Assembly: GCF_011326725.1 (NCBI RefSeq)
Contig: NZ_JAANCO010000001.1
Location: 1,116,001-1,180,000 of the forward strand
Source of the DNA: Microbacterium excoecariae
Lineage (GTDB): Bacteria; Actinomycetota; Actinomycetes; Actinomycetales; Microbacteriaceae
Length of the DNA stretch: 64,000 bases
Direction of reading: 5' to 3'
The position numbers and the translations under genes are program-made. The notes under the pieces were generated by a model that was not told where the DNA came from, searched no databases, and saw nothing but the letters and a program-made list of their open reading frames with translations. Within the stretch, counting starts at the first letter, position 1; every line of letters begins with the position of its first letter. Of the stretch, positions 15,601 through 24,456 are shown piece after piece.

Positions 15601-17015
15601 GCGCCGTCGCCGACATCGTCGGGCGCGCGGACGCGGCGTTCGGCGCCGCGCGCCGCGCGGACCGACCAGGGCGCGCCGCGTGGCTCGCGGCCGTCGCCGA
15701 CGGCCTCGACGACGGCGCCGACCGTCTCGTCGAGCTCGCGCGCGGCGAGACGGGCCTCGGCCAGGAGCGCCTTGTGGGCGAGCTCGCCCGCACGACGGCG
15801 CAGCTGCGGTTGTTCGCGGCTGCGATCGCCGAGGGCTCCTACCTTGAGGCGACGATCGACCACGCGGATCCGTCGACGACGCCGCCCACGCCCGACCTGC
15901 GCCGCATGCTCCTGCCGCTCGGCCCGGTCGCCGTGTACGCCGCCTCCAACTTCCCGTTCGCCTTTTCGATCGCCGGCGGGGACACGGCCTCCGCGTTCGC
16001 GGCGGGCTGCCCCGTCGTCGTGAAGGCGCACCCGGGGCACCCGGAGACGTCGCGGCACACGGCCCGCATCGTCCGCGACGCGCTCGCCACGGCGGGGGCG
16101 CCCGACGGCATGTTTGACGTTGTCGAGGGCTTCGAGGCCGGCATCGAGCTCATCGACGACCCGCGGATCCGGGCCGCCGCCTTCACGGGCTCTCTCGCCG
16201 GCGGCCGCGCGCTCGCCGACCGGGCGGCGGCCCGCCCCGAGCCGATCCCGTTCTTCGGGGAGCTCGGATCCGCGAACCCCGTCGTCGTCACCCCCGGGGC
16301 CGCCGCGGCCCGCGGCGCGGAGCTCGCCGAGGGCCTCGCGGCGTCGTACACGCTCGGCGCCGGGCAGTTCTGCACCAAGCCGGGCCTCGTGTTCGTGCCG
16401 GCGAGCTCGGCGTTCCCCGCGCAGCTGCGCGCGGTCGTCACGGAGGAGCGCCAGCCCATGCTGACCGAGGGGATCGGATCCGCCTTCGTCGACGGCGTCG
16501 CCGCGCACGCCGCGGTCGACGGCGTCGAGGTGCTGCGCGCCGCGGCCGGGCCCGGGGATCCGGCGCTCCTCGTCGTCGACGCCGAGCGCTTCGTGGAACG
16601 AGCGGAGGAGCTCGCGCGCGAGGTCTTCGGACCCGTCACGCTGCTCGTCCGGTACCGCGATGGGCGGGAACTCGACCGCGCCCTCGCGGCGACCGAGGGG
16701 TCGCTCACGGGCACGCTCCATCACGAGCCAGGCGAGGACGTCGCGTACGTCGTCGACCGCCTCGTCGAGCGCAGCGGCCGCGTCCTCTTCGGCGGCTGGC
16801 CGACGGGCGTCGCGGTGAGCTGGGCGCAGCACCACGGCGGGCCGTGGCCCGCGACGAACTCCCAGCACACGTCGGTTGGCGTCAGCGCGCTGCGGCGATT
16901 CCTTCGCCCCGTGGCGTATCAGACGGCGCCCGCGGAGCTGCTGCCCGCCGAGCTCCGCGACGACAACCCGCTCGGCCTGCCGCGCCGCGTGGACGGGGCC
17001 CTGGAGCTGGCCTGA
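15597..17015 (+). CDS. 2-oxoglutarate semialdehyde dehydrogenase (ALDH family)
   Basis: A 472-residue aldehyde dehydrogenase of the ketoglutarate-semialdehyde subgroup, identified by the ASNFPFAFSIAGGDTASA entry motif. The catalytic cysteine is Cys259 (GQFCTKPG) and the general base Glu222 (FFGELGS). It oxidises 2-oxoglutarate semialdehyde to 2-oxoglutarate, the last step of the oxidative uronate/aldarate pathway and the entry into the TCA cycle. The GTG start overlaps the kdgD stop by 4 bp. A terminator-like hairpin follows. Confidence 0.93.
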   Translation: MSAVADIVGRADAAFGAARRADRPGRAAWLAAVADGLDDGADRLVELARGETGLGQERLVGELARTTAQLRLFAAAIAEGSYLEATIDHADPSTTPPTPDLRRMLLPLGPVAVYAASNFPFAFSIAGGDTASAFAAGCPVVVKAHPGHPETSRHTARIVRDALATAGAPDGMFDVVEGFEAGIELIDDPRIRAAAFTGSLAGGRALADRAAARPEPIPFFGELGSANPVVVTPGAAAARGAELAEGLAASYTLGAGQFCTKPGLVFVPASSAFPAQLRAVVTEERQPMLTEGIGSAFVDGVAAHAAVDGVEVLRAAAGPGDPALLVVDAERFVERAEELAREVFGPVTLLVRYRDGRELDRALAATEGSLTGTLHHEPGEDVAYVVDRLVERSGRVLFGGWPTGVAVSWAQHHGGPWPATNSQHTSVGVSALRRFLRPVAYQTAPAELLPAELRDDNPLGLPRRVDGALELA

Positions 17016-17026
17016 CGGATCCGCCG

Positions 17027-17056
17027 ACGCCCGCGCGAGCGGTCTCGCGCGGGCGT
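17027..17056 (+). terminator. Terminator hairpin after the uronate operon
   Basis: A 13-bp stem (17027-17039 with 17044-17056) with loop CGGT lies 12 nt after the aldehyde dehydrogenase stop. It suggests that transcription of the transport/catabolism operon ends, or is attenuated, before the GH2 gene. Confidence 0.7.
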
Positions 17057-17148
17057 GGGTGGCGGACGGCAGGATGACCGTCCGATCGTCCAGGTGCCGC
17101 ACCGACGCGTGCATTCCGCGCTGGTCCGGCACCGCCTTGACTGGGGGC

Positions 17149-19971
17149 ATGGCACCCGACCTTCCCCCGAACCCTCTGGACCTCTCCGGCGCGTGGACCG
17201 CGCTCGCCGACCCCGATCGCGTCGGCGAGCGCGACGCGTGGTTCTCGGCGAATCGTCCTGGCGACGACATCCTGCTCCCGGGATCCGCACAGACCCAGGG
17301 CATCGGCGAGGCCCCGACCATCGACACCCCGTGGGTCGGGGCCGTGACCGACCACCCGTTCTTCTCCGACGAGCGATACGCGCGGTACCGCACGCCCGAC
17401 GACTTCCGCGTCCCGTTCTGGCTCCAGCCCGAGCGCGTCTATGTCGGATGGATCTGGTACCTCCGCCGCATCGAGATCGGGCCGGAGCACGCGGACACGC
17501 CGCTCGACCTCGCCCTCGAGCGCGTGCACTGGGAGTCGACGGTCTGGATCGACGGCGAGCGGATCGGATCCGACCGCAGCCTGTCCGCGCCGCACCGGTT
17601 CCGCGTGCCGGCGCTCGCCGCGGGCGAGCACACGATCGCCATCCGCGTCGACAACTCGATGATCGTCGACGTCGGCACCAACGCACACAGCGTCTCGGAC
17701 CACACCCAGGGCGGGTGGAACGGCATCCTCGGCGAGATGACGCTCACTCCCGTGTCGCTCCTCCGCCTCGGGCCCCTCGAGCTGCACCCGGACATCGACG
17801 CCCGGAGCGTGCGGGTGCGCGCCACGATTACGGCGGACTCTCTCGCGGGTGGGCGAGGGACCCTCGCGCTTGCGGCGCGCCCGCTCGGAGACGCCCCGGC
17901 GCCGGACCCGATCGAGGTGCCCGTCGTGGTCGAGGCGGAGCGCTTCACGCGGGGGCGAGAGACCACGTCGGCCCGCGTGGAGGCGACGCTCCCGCTCGGG
18001 GAGAGCGCGCGCCTGTGGGACGAGTTCGACCCGTTCCTCTACGAGCTGACCGCCCGCCTCCGCCCCGAGGGCGGCACGGTCCCGGCGAGCGTGCGGAGCG
18101 CCGAGTTCGGCCTGCGCCGGGTCGAGGCCGTCGGCACCCAGATCGCCGTCAACGGCCGCGCCGTCTTCCTGCGGGGCGCGCTCGAGTGCTGCGTGTTCCC
18201 CGACACGGGATACCCGCCCGTCGACGTCGAGGCGTGGGAGCGCATCTTCCGCACCTGCCGCGACTTCGGGCTCAATCATCTGCGCTTTCACTCGTGGTGC
18301 CCGCCCGAGGCGGCGTTCCGCGCGGCCGACCGCTGCGGGATCTACCTCCAGGTCGAGGCGCCGATCTGGGCGAATCAGGGCGCCGCGATCGGGGAGGGCG
18401 GGGACGTCGACGGCTTCCTCTACGCCGAGACCGAGCGGATCCTCGTCGAGTACGGCAGCCACCCGTCCTTCCTCCTGATGGCGCACGGCAACGAGCCGCG
18501 CGAGGGGCCGGACGTGCCCTTCCTGGAACGGTGGGTGTCGTTTGCCCGACACCGGGATCCGCGTCGCCTCTACACGACCGCGGGCGGCTGGCCGCGGCTC
18601 GCGGTGAGCGACTTCGACTGCATCCCGGACCCGCGGATCCAGGCGTGGGGCGAGGGGATGGGATCCCGCATCAACGCCCGCCCGCCCGAGACGGTGACGG
18701 ACTACGCGGCGTTCGTCGACGGGGCGGAGCGCCCGATCGTGACGCACGAGTCCGGACAGTGGTGCGCCTACCCGAATCTGCGCGAGATCGACAAGTACAC
18801 CGGACTCATGCGCGCGAAGAACTACGAGATCGCGCGGGACTTCCTGGACGACGCGGGGATGCTTGCGCAGGCCGACGACATGCTCCACGCGAGCGGCCGG
18901 CTGCAGGTCATGGCATACAAGGAGGAGGTCGAGTCGTTGCTGCGCACGAGCGGTTTCGGCGGCGTCCAGCTCCTCGGGCTCAGCGACTTCCCCGGTCAGG
19001 GCACGGCGCCGGTCGGCGTGCTCGACGCCTTTTGGGAGGAGAAGGGGTACGTCACGGCGGCCGAGTTCTCCCGCTTCTTCGGGCCGACGGTGCCCCTCGC
19101 GCTGCTCGAGCGCCGCACGTGGGCGGCCTCCGATGATCTCGTGGCCGACGTGAAGGTCGCGCACTTCGGCCCGCGCGATCTCGCGGGGGCGATCTCGTGG
19201 CGGCTCGTCGACGAGGCGGGCCGCGAGCTGGGGTCGGGGATGCTCGAGCCCGGCACCATCGAGCGCGGCAACGCGCGCGTGTATGGCTCGATCCGGGTAT
19301 CGCTCGCGGGCGTGCGCGTCGCGACGCGGGCCCGGCTCGTCATCGCGGTCGAGGCGCCGGGCGTCGTCGCGGAGAACGACTGGGAGATCTGGGTGTATCC
19401 GGCGGTGTCGCCCGAGGGCAACGGGACACTCGTGACGCGGAGCGCGGACGAGGCGCTGGCCGCGCTCGCGGAGGGGCGTCGGGTGCTGCTCGTGCCGCGC
19501 GCGGACGACCTCCGCTCCCCGGTGGTCTTCGGATTCTCGCCCGTCTTCTGGAACACCTCCTGGACGAGTGGTCAGCCGCCGCACACGCTCGGGATCCTGT
19601 GCGACCCCGCGCACCCGGCGTTCGCGCGGTTCCCGACCGATCCCCACACGAACTGGCAGTGGTGGGAGCTGCTGCACGACGCGACAGCGCTGCACCTCGC
19701 CGGCCCCGCCGTCGACATGCGGCCGGTCGTGCAGGCCATCGACAGCTGGTTCGACGCGCGGCGCCTGGGACTCGTGGTCGAGGCGCGGGTCGGCGAGGGC
19801 CGCCTGATGGTGTGCACCCCGGACGTCGTGACCGACCTGGACGAGCGCCTCGTCGCCCGGCAGCTACGCGCGAGCCTCGAGGGCTACCTGGCGAGCGATG
19901 CCTTCGACCCCGAGACGAGCCTCGCCCCCGAGGAGGTACGCGCCCTCCTCGCCGGGCGCCTCGAGGGATGA
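17149..19971 (+). CDS. Glycoside hydrolase family 2 protein, probably acting on uronic-acid glycosides
   Basis: A 940-residue GH2-type enzyme without a signal peptide, so cytosolic. The order is a jelly-roll sugar-binding domain (about residues 10-210, with LALERVHWESTVWIDGERIG), an immunoglobulin-like domain, and a TIM barrel from about 330 to 640. The barrel has the acid/base Glu449 in HGNEP and a likely nucleophile Glu534 in THESGQW. The C-terminal 300 residues are accessory. Its position beside a complete uronate oxidation pathway suggests it releases glucuronate or galacturonate from imported oligosaccharides; the exact linkage is unknown. The ATG at 17149 has only a poor ribosome-binding site. 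Confidence 0.82.
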   Translation: MAPDLPPNPLDLSGAWTALADPDRVGERDAWFSANRPGDDILLPGSAQTQGIGEAPTIDTPWVGAVTDHPFFSDERYARYRTPDDFRVPFWLQPERVYVGWIWYLRRIEIGPEHADTPLDLALERVHWESTVWIDGERIGSDRSLSAPHRFRVPALAAGEHTIAIRVDNSMIVDVGTNAHSVSDHTQGGWNGILGEMTLTPVSLLRLGPLELHPDIDARSVRVRATITADSLAGGRGTLALAARPLGDAPAPDPIEVPVVVEAERFTRGRETTSARVEATLPLGESARLWDEFDPFLYELTARLRPEGGTVPASVRSAEFGLRRVEAVGTQIAVNGRAVFLRGALECCVFPDTGYPPVDVEAWERIFRTCRDFGLNHLRFHSWCPPEAAFRAADRCGIYLQVEAPIWANQGAAIGEGGDVDGFLYAETERILVEYGSHPSFLLMAHGNEPREGPDVPFLERWVSFARHRDPRRLYTTAGGWPRLAVSDFDCIPDPRIQAWGEGMGSRINARPPETVTDYAAFVDGAERPIVTHESGQWCAYPNLREIDKYTGLMRAKNYEIARDFLDDAGMLAQADDMLHASGRLQVMAYKEEVESLLRTSGFGGVQLLGLSDFPGQGTAPVGVLDAFWEEKGYVTAAEFSRFFGPTVPLALLERRTWAASDDLVADVKVAHFGPRDLAGAISWRLVDEAGRELGSGMLEPGTIERGNARVYGSIRVSLAGVRVATRARLVIAVEAPGVVAENDWEIWVYPAVSPEGNGTLVTRSADEALAALAEGRRVLLVPRADDLRSPVVFGFSPVFWNTSWTSGQPPHTLGILCDPAHPAFARFPTDPHTNWQWWELLHDATALHLAGPAVDMRPVVQAIDSWFDARRLGLVVEARVGEGRLMVCTPDVVTDLDERLVARQLRASLEGYLASDAFDPETSLAPEEVRALLAGRLEG

Positions 19972-19979
19972 GCGGCGAA

Positions 19980-20012
19980 CCCCCGGGGTGGCCTGTGCCG
20001 CCAGCCCGGGGG
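19980..20012. terminator. Hairpin between convergent GH2 and monooxygenase genes
   Basis: An imperfect stem: 8 bp (19980-19987 with 20005-20012), one mismatch, then 4 bp, closing on a 7-nt loop. It sits 8 nt after the GH2 stop and 18 nt before the end of the convergent monooxygenase gene, so it can act on both strands. Confidence 0.6.
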
Positions 20013-20029
20013 CGATGGGTGCGGTGGTG

Positions 20030-21313
20030 TCAGGCCGCCGCGCCCGCCCGCGCCGTGGCGAAGGCCTCGAGGAGACGCTCGGTGTCCTCGAGCTGCGCGA
20101 ACCAGGTGGTCCGGACGATATCGATCACGTCATCTGCGTCCTGCAGTTGCGATAGCCGCTCCTGCACCCCCGCGAAACCCGAGGGATCCGACTCGTGCAG
20201 CGCGATCATCTTCAGCGCGAGCTTCGCCTGGATGCCGTAGATCGGAATCTGGGGGCCGCGCGGCGCGGTAAGCCCGATGTAGTAAAGCTTCTCGAGCCCC
20301 TGCGGGACGAGGCCCCCGGCGTAGCGGAGGGGCACGCCGTTGCGCCGCGGGACGAGCGCATCGTCCAGGAACGGCAGCGTCGAGTGGAATCCCGTGGCCC
20401 ACAGGATTGTGCCGTATTCGCGCGACGTGCCGTCCTCGAAGTACACGGTGCGTCCCTCGATGCGGTCGATGCCGGGCGCGACGTGGATCCGTCCGTGCTG
20501 CAGCCAGTACAGCAGGAGGTTATTGACGACGGCCCGCCCCTCGGCGAGCGTGGGCTCCTGAGGCTCGGGGAGGCCGTACGCCTGCGGCTCGCCGAGGGAC
20601 ACGCGCGCGAGCATGCGGGCGATGAAGTCCTGCTCCTCGGCGGAGAACTGCGCCATCCAGGGGAGTTCCTGACGCGGCACGCCGAAGTACGACTTGGGCT
20701 GGAAGAACACGCCGTGCCGCACGACGACGTCGACCTCGAACCGGTGCTGCGCCGCGTCGACCGCGAGATCGCAGCCCGAGTTTCCCGCCCCGACGACGAG
20801 CACCCGCCCCTCGGCGAGGTCACCGGGGTTGCGGTACTGGCTGGAGTGGAGCTGCGGGCCGGTGAACCCCTCGGAGATCGCGGGGATTTTCGCGTCCCAG
20901 AGGTGTCCGTTGGCGACGAACACGCCGTCGTAGGTGCGGGTCTCACCCGAGTCGAGGGTCACGGTCCAGCCGGCGGATCCGGGAGTGTCGGCCGTCGCGA
21001 TGGGGACGACGGATGCCACCCGAGTTCCGAATGTGATCGCATCGAGCAGGTCCTGCTCGCGCGCGAACGAATGGATGTAGTCGCGCACCTCGTCCCGCCG
21101 GGGGAAGTACGGGTACGACTCCGGCATCGGGAAATCCTCGAAGACCGTCTGATCGCGCGAGGTGATGAGGTGCAGCGCCTCGTAATCCGTGTTCCAGTGG
21201 CCGCCGACGCGGTCGGTCTGCTCGAAGCAGTCGACCTCGTGCCCGGCCTGACGGAGCGCGTGGAGGGTGGAGAGGCCGGCTGCGCCGGCCCCGATCACGC
21301 AGTACGTGGTCAT
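20030..21313 (-). CDS. Flavin-containing monooxygenase
   Basis: A 427-residue FAD- and NADPH-dependent monooxygenase. The FAD site (CVIGAGAAGLS) opens the protein, the FMO fingerprint reads FTGPQLHSSQYR at about residues 150-161, the NADPH site is VVGAGNSGCD at about 173-182, and the ATGF motif is near residue 309. Such enzymes oxygenate a nitrogen or sulfur atom or perform Baeyer-Villiger oxidation. It is 100 bp downstream of an amino-acid-type ABC importer on the same strand, so the imported compound is a plausible substrate. A good ribosome-binding site (AAAGGA) precedes the ATG. Confidence 0.88.
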   Translation of the reverse strand: MTTYCVIGAGAAGLSTLHALRQAGHEVDCFEQTDRVGGHWNTDYEALHLITSRDQTVFEDFPMPESYPYFPRRDEVRDYIHSFAREQDLLDAITFGTRVASVVPIATADTPGSAGWTVTLDSGETRTYDGVFVANGHLWDAKIPAISEGFTGPQLHSSQYRNPGDLAEGRVLVVGAGNSGCDLAVDAAQHRFEVDVVVRHGVFFQPKSYFGVPRQELPWMAQFSAEEQDFIARMLARVSLGEPQAYGLPEPQEPTLAEGRAVVNNLLLYWLQHGRIHVAPGIDRIEGRTVYFEDGTSREYGTILWATGFHSTLPFLDDALVPRRNGVPLRYAGGLVPQGLEKLYYIGLTAPRGPQIPIYGIQAKLALKMIALHESDPSGFAGVQERLSQLQDADDVIDIVRTTWFAQLEDTERLLEAFATARAGAAA

Positions 21314-21413
21314 GAGGGGGAGTTCCTTTCTGATGAACCCGGGCCGAGGCGTGCCGCGGTGGCGACCAGCGCGTCGTGCCGGGATCCGGTGGGGCGGGAG
21401 AATCGCGTCGCGT

Positions 21414-22058
21414 TCATGCGTGGCCTCGAGCGAGGCGACGCTCGACCAAAACGGACAGCCACGTGGCGGGGACGGCGATCGCGGCGTAGATCAGGCCCGT
21501 GATCGCGTAGACCTCGAGGTACTCGAAGGTGACCGACGCGGTGCGATAGGAGGCGCCCATCAGCTCGTCGGCCGAGATCGAATAGGCGAGCGACGTGGCC
21601 TGGAAGGACATGATCGCGAGGCCCATGAGCGGCGGGATCGCGGAGCGCAGGCCCTGCGGGAGCACGATCCGGAGGAACGACGTCGTCGCCGTGAGGCCGA
21701 GCGCGGCGGCCGCCTCGGTCTGGCCGCGGGAGACGGACTGGATGCCCGCGCGGATCATCTCCGAGGAGTAGGCCCCCGCCGTGATGGTCAGGCCAATCGC
21801 GGCGGACCAGAACGAGTCGAACACCAGGCCGAGTGCCGGAAAGCCGAAGTACACGATGTAGAGGACGACGAGCGCGGGGATGCCGCGGCCGATCTCCACG
21901 ATCACGAGGGTGGGCCACTTGACGAACCCTCGCGGAGACGTCACTCCGATGGCGAGCAGGAGCCCGAGGGCGTAGCCGAACACGACGGAGATGGCCGTGA
22001 GTTGGAGGCTGACGAGAAGTCCCTCGCCGAGCTCGGGCAGGTGATCGAGCGCGTTCAT
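21414..22058 (-). CDS. Polar amino-acid-type ABC transporter permease 2
   Basis: A 214-residue HisM/GlnP-type permease with about five hydrophobic helices and the family loop EAAAALGLTATTSFLRIVLPQG. It overlaps the preceding permease by 4 bp (ATGA). The two permeases, ATPase and binding protein form a complete importer for an amino-acid-like solute. The substrate is not evident from sequence. Confidence 0.9.
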   Translation of the reverse strand: MNALDHLPELGEGLLVSLQLTAISVVFGYALGLLLAIGVTSPRGFVKWPTLVIVEIGRGIPALVVLYIVYFGFPALGLVFDSFWSAAIGLTITAGAYSSEMIRAGIQSVSRGQTEAAAALGLTATTSFLRIVLPQGLRSAIPPLMGLAIMSFQATSLAYSISADELMGASYRTASVTFEYLEVYAITGLIYAAIAVPATWLSVLVERRLARGHA

Positions 22059-22699
22059 GCGCGGCTCCTCTGCATGCGGGTGTCGAGGCGTCGAGCAAAG
22101 ATGGCGACCGGCACGCTCACGAGGAGGTAGACCCCCGCCGCGACGAAGAACGCGGTGAACCCGCCCTCGGCCGTGTGCTGCCGCGTGAAGAGGTTCGCCT
22201 GGAAGACCATGTCCGCGACGCCGATCGTCGACGCAAGCGAGGAGTCCTTCACGAGTGAGAGGAGAAACGCCGTCATGGAGGGCAGGGCGGTGCGGAGCGC
22301 CTGCGGCGCGAGCACCCGACCGAACGTCGTCGCACGCCCGAGGCCCAGCGCTGCGGCCGCCTCCGACTGCCCGACGGGGAGCGTCGCGAAGCCGCCGCGA
22401 TAGATCTCGGCGAGGTACGCCGACGCGATGATGCCGAGGGCGAGGACGGCGGCCGAGAGCGAGTCGAGGCGCACGGCACCGAAGGACACGCCGAAGTAGA
22501 GCAGGAACAGCCAGACGAGCGGCGGTACCCCGCGCACGAGGTCGACGAAGACGCGGAATACGAGCCGCACGGGGACGATTCGCGAGCGTAGCCCGAGCAT
22601 CAGGGGGATTCCACCGATGAGCCCCATCCCAAAGGCCAACGCGGTGACGAGCAGCGTCATCGGGAGGCCGAGGAGGACGACGGAGATGACTTCCGGCAC
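22055..22699 (-). CDS. Polar amino-acid-type ABC transporter permease 1
   Basis: A 214-residue permease of the same family with the loop EAAAALGLGRATTFGRVLAP and about five helices. The GTG start at 22699 lies 5 bp after the ATPase stop, and the gene overlaps the second permease. Having two different permease subunits suggests a heterodimeric channel, as in HisQM-type systems. Confidence 0.9.
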   Translation of the reverse strand: MPEVISVVLLGLPMTLLVTALAFGMGLIGGIPLMLGLRSRIVPVRLVFRVFVDLVRGVPPLVWLFLLYFGVSFGAVRLDSLSAAVLALGIIASAYLAEIYRGGFATLPVGQSEAAAALGLGRATTFGRVLAPQALRTALPSMTAFLLSLVKDSSLASTIGVADMVFQANLFTRQHTAEGGFTAFFVAAGVYLLVSVPVAIFARRLDTRMQRSRA

Positions 22700-22704
22700 G
22701 CGGA

Positions 22705-23490
22705 TCAGCGCCCCATGACCGCGGACAGGAAGCGGCGCGTGCGCTCCTGCTGCGGGTCCGACATGATCGCCGCCGGGTTACCCTCCTCGATGATGTGGCC
22801 GTCGGCCATCACCACGAGGTGATCGGAGACATCGCGCGCGAACTGCATCTCGTGGGTGACCACGATCATCGTCATACCGGTGTCGGCCAGCTCCCGCATC
22901 ACGGCGAGCACTTCCACGCCGACCTCGGGGTCGAGCGCACTCGTCGGCTCGTCGAAGAGCATGGCGCGCGGGCCGAGCGCGAGCGCGCGGACGATGGCGA
23001 TGCGCTGCTGCTGTCCGCCGGAGCACCGCGCGGGGTGGGCGTCGGCTTTGTCGCGCAGACCGACCCGCTCGAGGAGAGTGAGCGCACGTTCCTCCGCCTC
23101 CTCGCGACTGCGGCCGAGGATCTTCTCCTGGGGGAACGCGATGTTCCGCAGCACGGTCTGGTGCGGAAAGAGGTTGAAGGACTGAAACACCATGCCGATC
23201 TGCCGTCGCAGCGCGAGCAGGTCCTTGGGGGGAACCGACTGGCCCGCGTCGATCGACTGGCTTCCCACCGTGATCCGTCCGGCGTCCGGCGTCTCGAGCA
23301 GGTTGACGCAACGCAGGAGCGTGCTTTTTCCCGACCCGGAGGGGCCGATGAGAGCCGTGACGCTTCCCGGCTTGACCGACATCGAGATGTCGTCGAGGAC
23401 GAGGTTGTCCCCGAAGCTCTTCGAGAGGTGGGAGATTTCGACGCCGGCCATGGCCGTGTCGAGCTGTTGCGTGAGAAGGGGACTGGGCAC
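22705..23490 (-). CDS. Polar amino-acid-type ABC transporter ATPase
   Basis: A 261-residue ABC ATPase of the GlnQ/HisP class. Walker A is GPSGSGKST, the Q-loop is MVFQSFNLFPHQTV, the signature is CSGGQQQR (a Cys replaces the usual Leu), Walker B is AMLFDEPTSALD and the switch His is in VVTHEM. I keep the GTG at 23490 because GAGGA lies 6-7 nt before it, although homology begins near residue 14 (MAGVEISHLSKSFG). Confidence 0.93.
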   Translation of the reverse strand: MPSPLLTQQLDTAMAGVEISHLSKSFGDNLVLDDISMSVKPGSVTALIGPSGSGKSTLLRCVNLLETPDAGRITVGSQSIDAGQSVPPKDLLALRRQIGMVFQSFNLFPHQTVLRNIAFPQEKILGRSREEAEERALTLLERVGLRDKADAHPARCSGGQQQRIAIVRALALGPRAMLFDEPTSALDPEVGVEVLAVMRELADTGMTMIVVTHEMQFARDVSDHLVVMADGHIIEEGNPAAIMSDPQQERTRRFLSAVMGR

Positions 23491-23547
23491 AGCAGTTCCT
23501 CTCTGTTCGGGGGCGGGGCGGGCGCAGGGCCCGCCCCGCCGTGGCGA

Positions 23548-24411
23548 TTAACGAAGCGAGGTCTCGGCGACGTCTGCGGGCACCATGAGGTCCGCGAGGC
23601 CGTACTCGTCGAGAAGGCCCGCGAGCGTGCCGTCCTCGCGCCACGTGTCGATCAGCTCGCTGATCGCATCCGAGAGGTCGCTGTTCTCGGGATCGATCGG
23701 GAAGGAAATGATCGGCGGGTTCTCCGTGACCGCGATGCGGTCGTCGGGCTGGATGGTGGCGACCTGGTAGTCGGTGTCCGCATACGCGACCACCGCGACC
23801 GCGTACCCGTCGAGCGCGGCCTGGATGCGGCCGTTGGCGAGGTCCTGCTTCATCTCGACCGTTCCGGGGTAGCTCTTGTAGTTGTCGCCCAGGAGCGCGG
23901 AGGTGTCGGCCTCCCAGGAGAATCCGGCACCGGATCCGACGGCGCCCGCATCCTCGAGCTCGTCGACCGTGTCGATGCCGTCCTCCGAGATGATCGCCAT
24001 GGCGTCGTACTGGGTCGGGGAGGTGAAGCCCACCTGCTCCGCGCGTTCTTCCGTGACGTACCAGCCGCCGGTGATGATGTCGGTCTGGTTCTGCTCCGTG
24101 ATCATCGCGATGCCGTTGGCATAGGTGATCGGCACGAAGGCAATGTCGAGGCACTCCGTTTCCGCGACGAGCTTGAGGACGTCGACATCGGCGCCCGTCG
24201 CGTCCGAACCGGTGGTGCCGGAGTACGGCAGGTTCTCGGGGACGCCGACGGTGAGGGTGCCGTCGGTGAAGGTCGAGAGACCCTCGTGGGCTGGCTCGCA
24301 GTCCGCGGCAACGGACGACTCAGGAGCGCTCGTGGTGCATCCCGCGAGCGTGAGCGAGAGCGTCAGGGCGCCGAGGGTGCTGGCCGCGAGGAGGGGGGTG
24401 CGTCGATTCAT
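23548..24411 (-). CDS. Amino-acid-type ABC transporter substrate-binding lipoprotein
   Basis: A 287-residue bacterial solute-binding protein family-3 member. The signal peptide ends in the lipobox LAGC. The mature part shows the usual order: TLTVGVPENLPYSG, ADVDVLKLVAE, ITYANGIAMI and a hinge near DGYAVAVV. The ligand-carboxylate Arg normally seen in the middle is not obvious to me, so an unusual or non-amino-acid ligand is possible. It lies between the SDR gene and the ATPase gene in one operon. Confidence 0.9.
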   Translation of the reverse strand: MNRRTPLLAASTLGALTLSLTLAGCTTSAPESSVAADCEPAHEGLSTFTDGTLTVGVPENLPYSGTTGSDATGADVDVLKLVAETECLDIAFVPITYANGIAMITEQNQTDIITGGWYVTEERAEQVGFTSPTQYDAMAIISEDGIDTVDELEDAGAVGSGAGFSWEADTSALLGDNYKSYPGTVEMKQDLANGRIQAALDGYAVAVVAYADTDYQVATIQPDDRIAVTENPPIISFPIDPENSDLSDAISELIDTWREDGTLAGLLDEYGLADLMVPADVAETSLR

Positions 24412-24456
24412 GGGGGATCCTTCAGCTGTGTCGGGTGGGGGAGGGAAAGCTGGGGG

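Noticed and set aside
20030..21313. Assigning the flavin monooxygenase as trimethylamine monooxygenase
   Set aside because: General FMO motifs are present but the sequence differs from that family and no methylamine genes are nearby.
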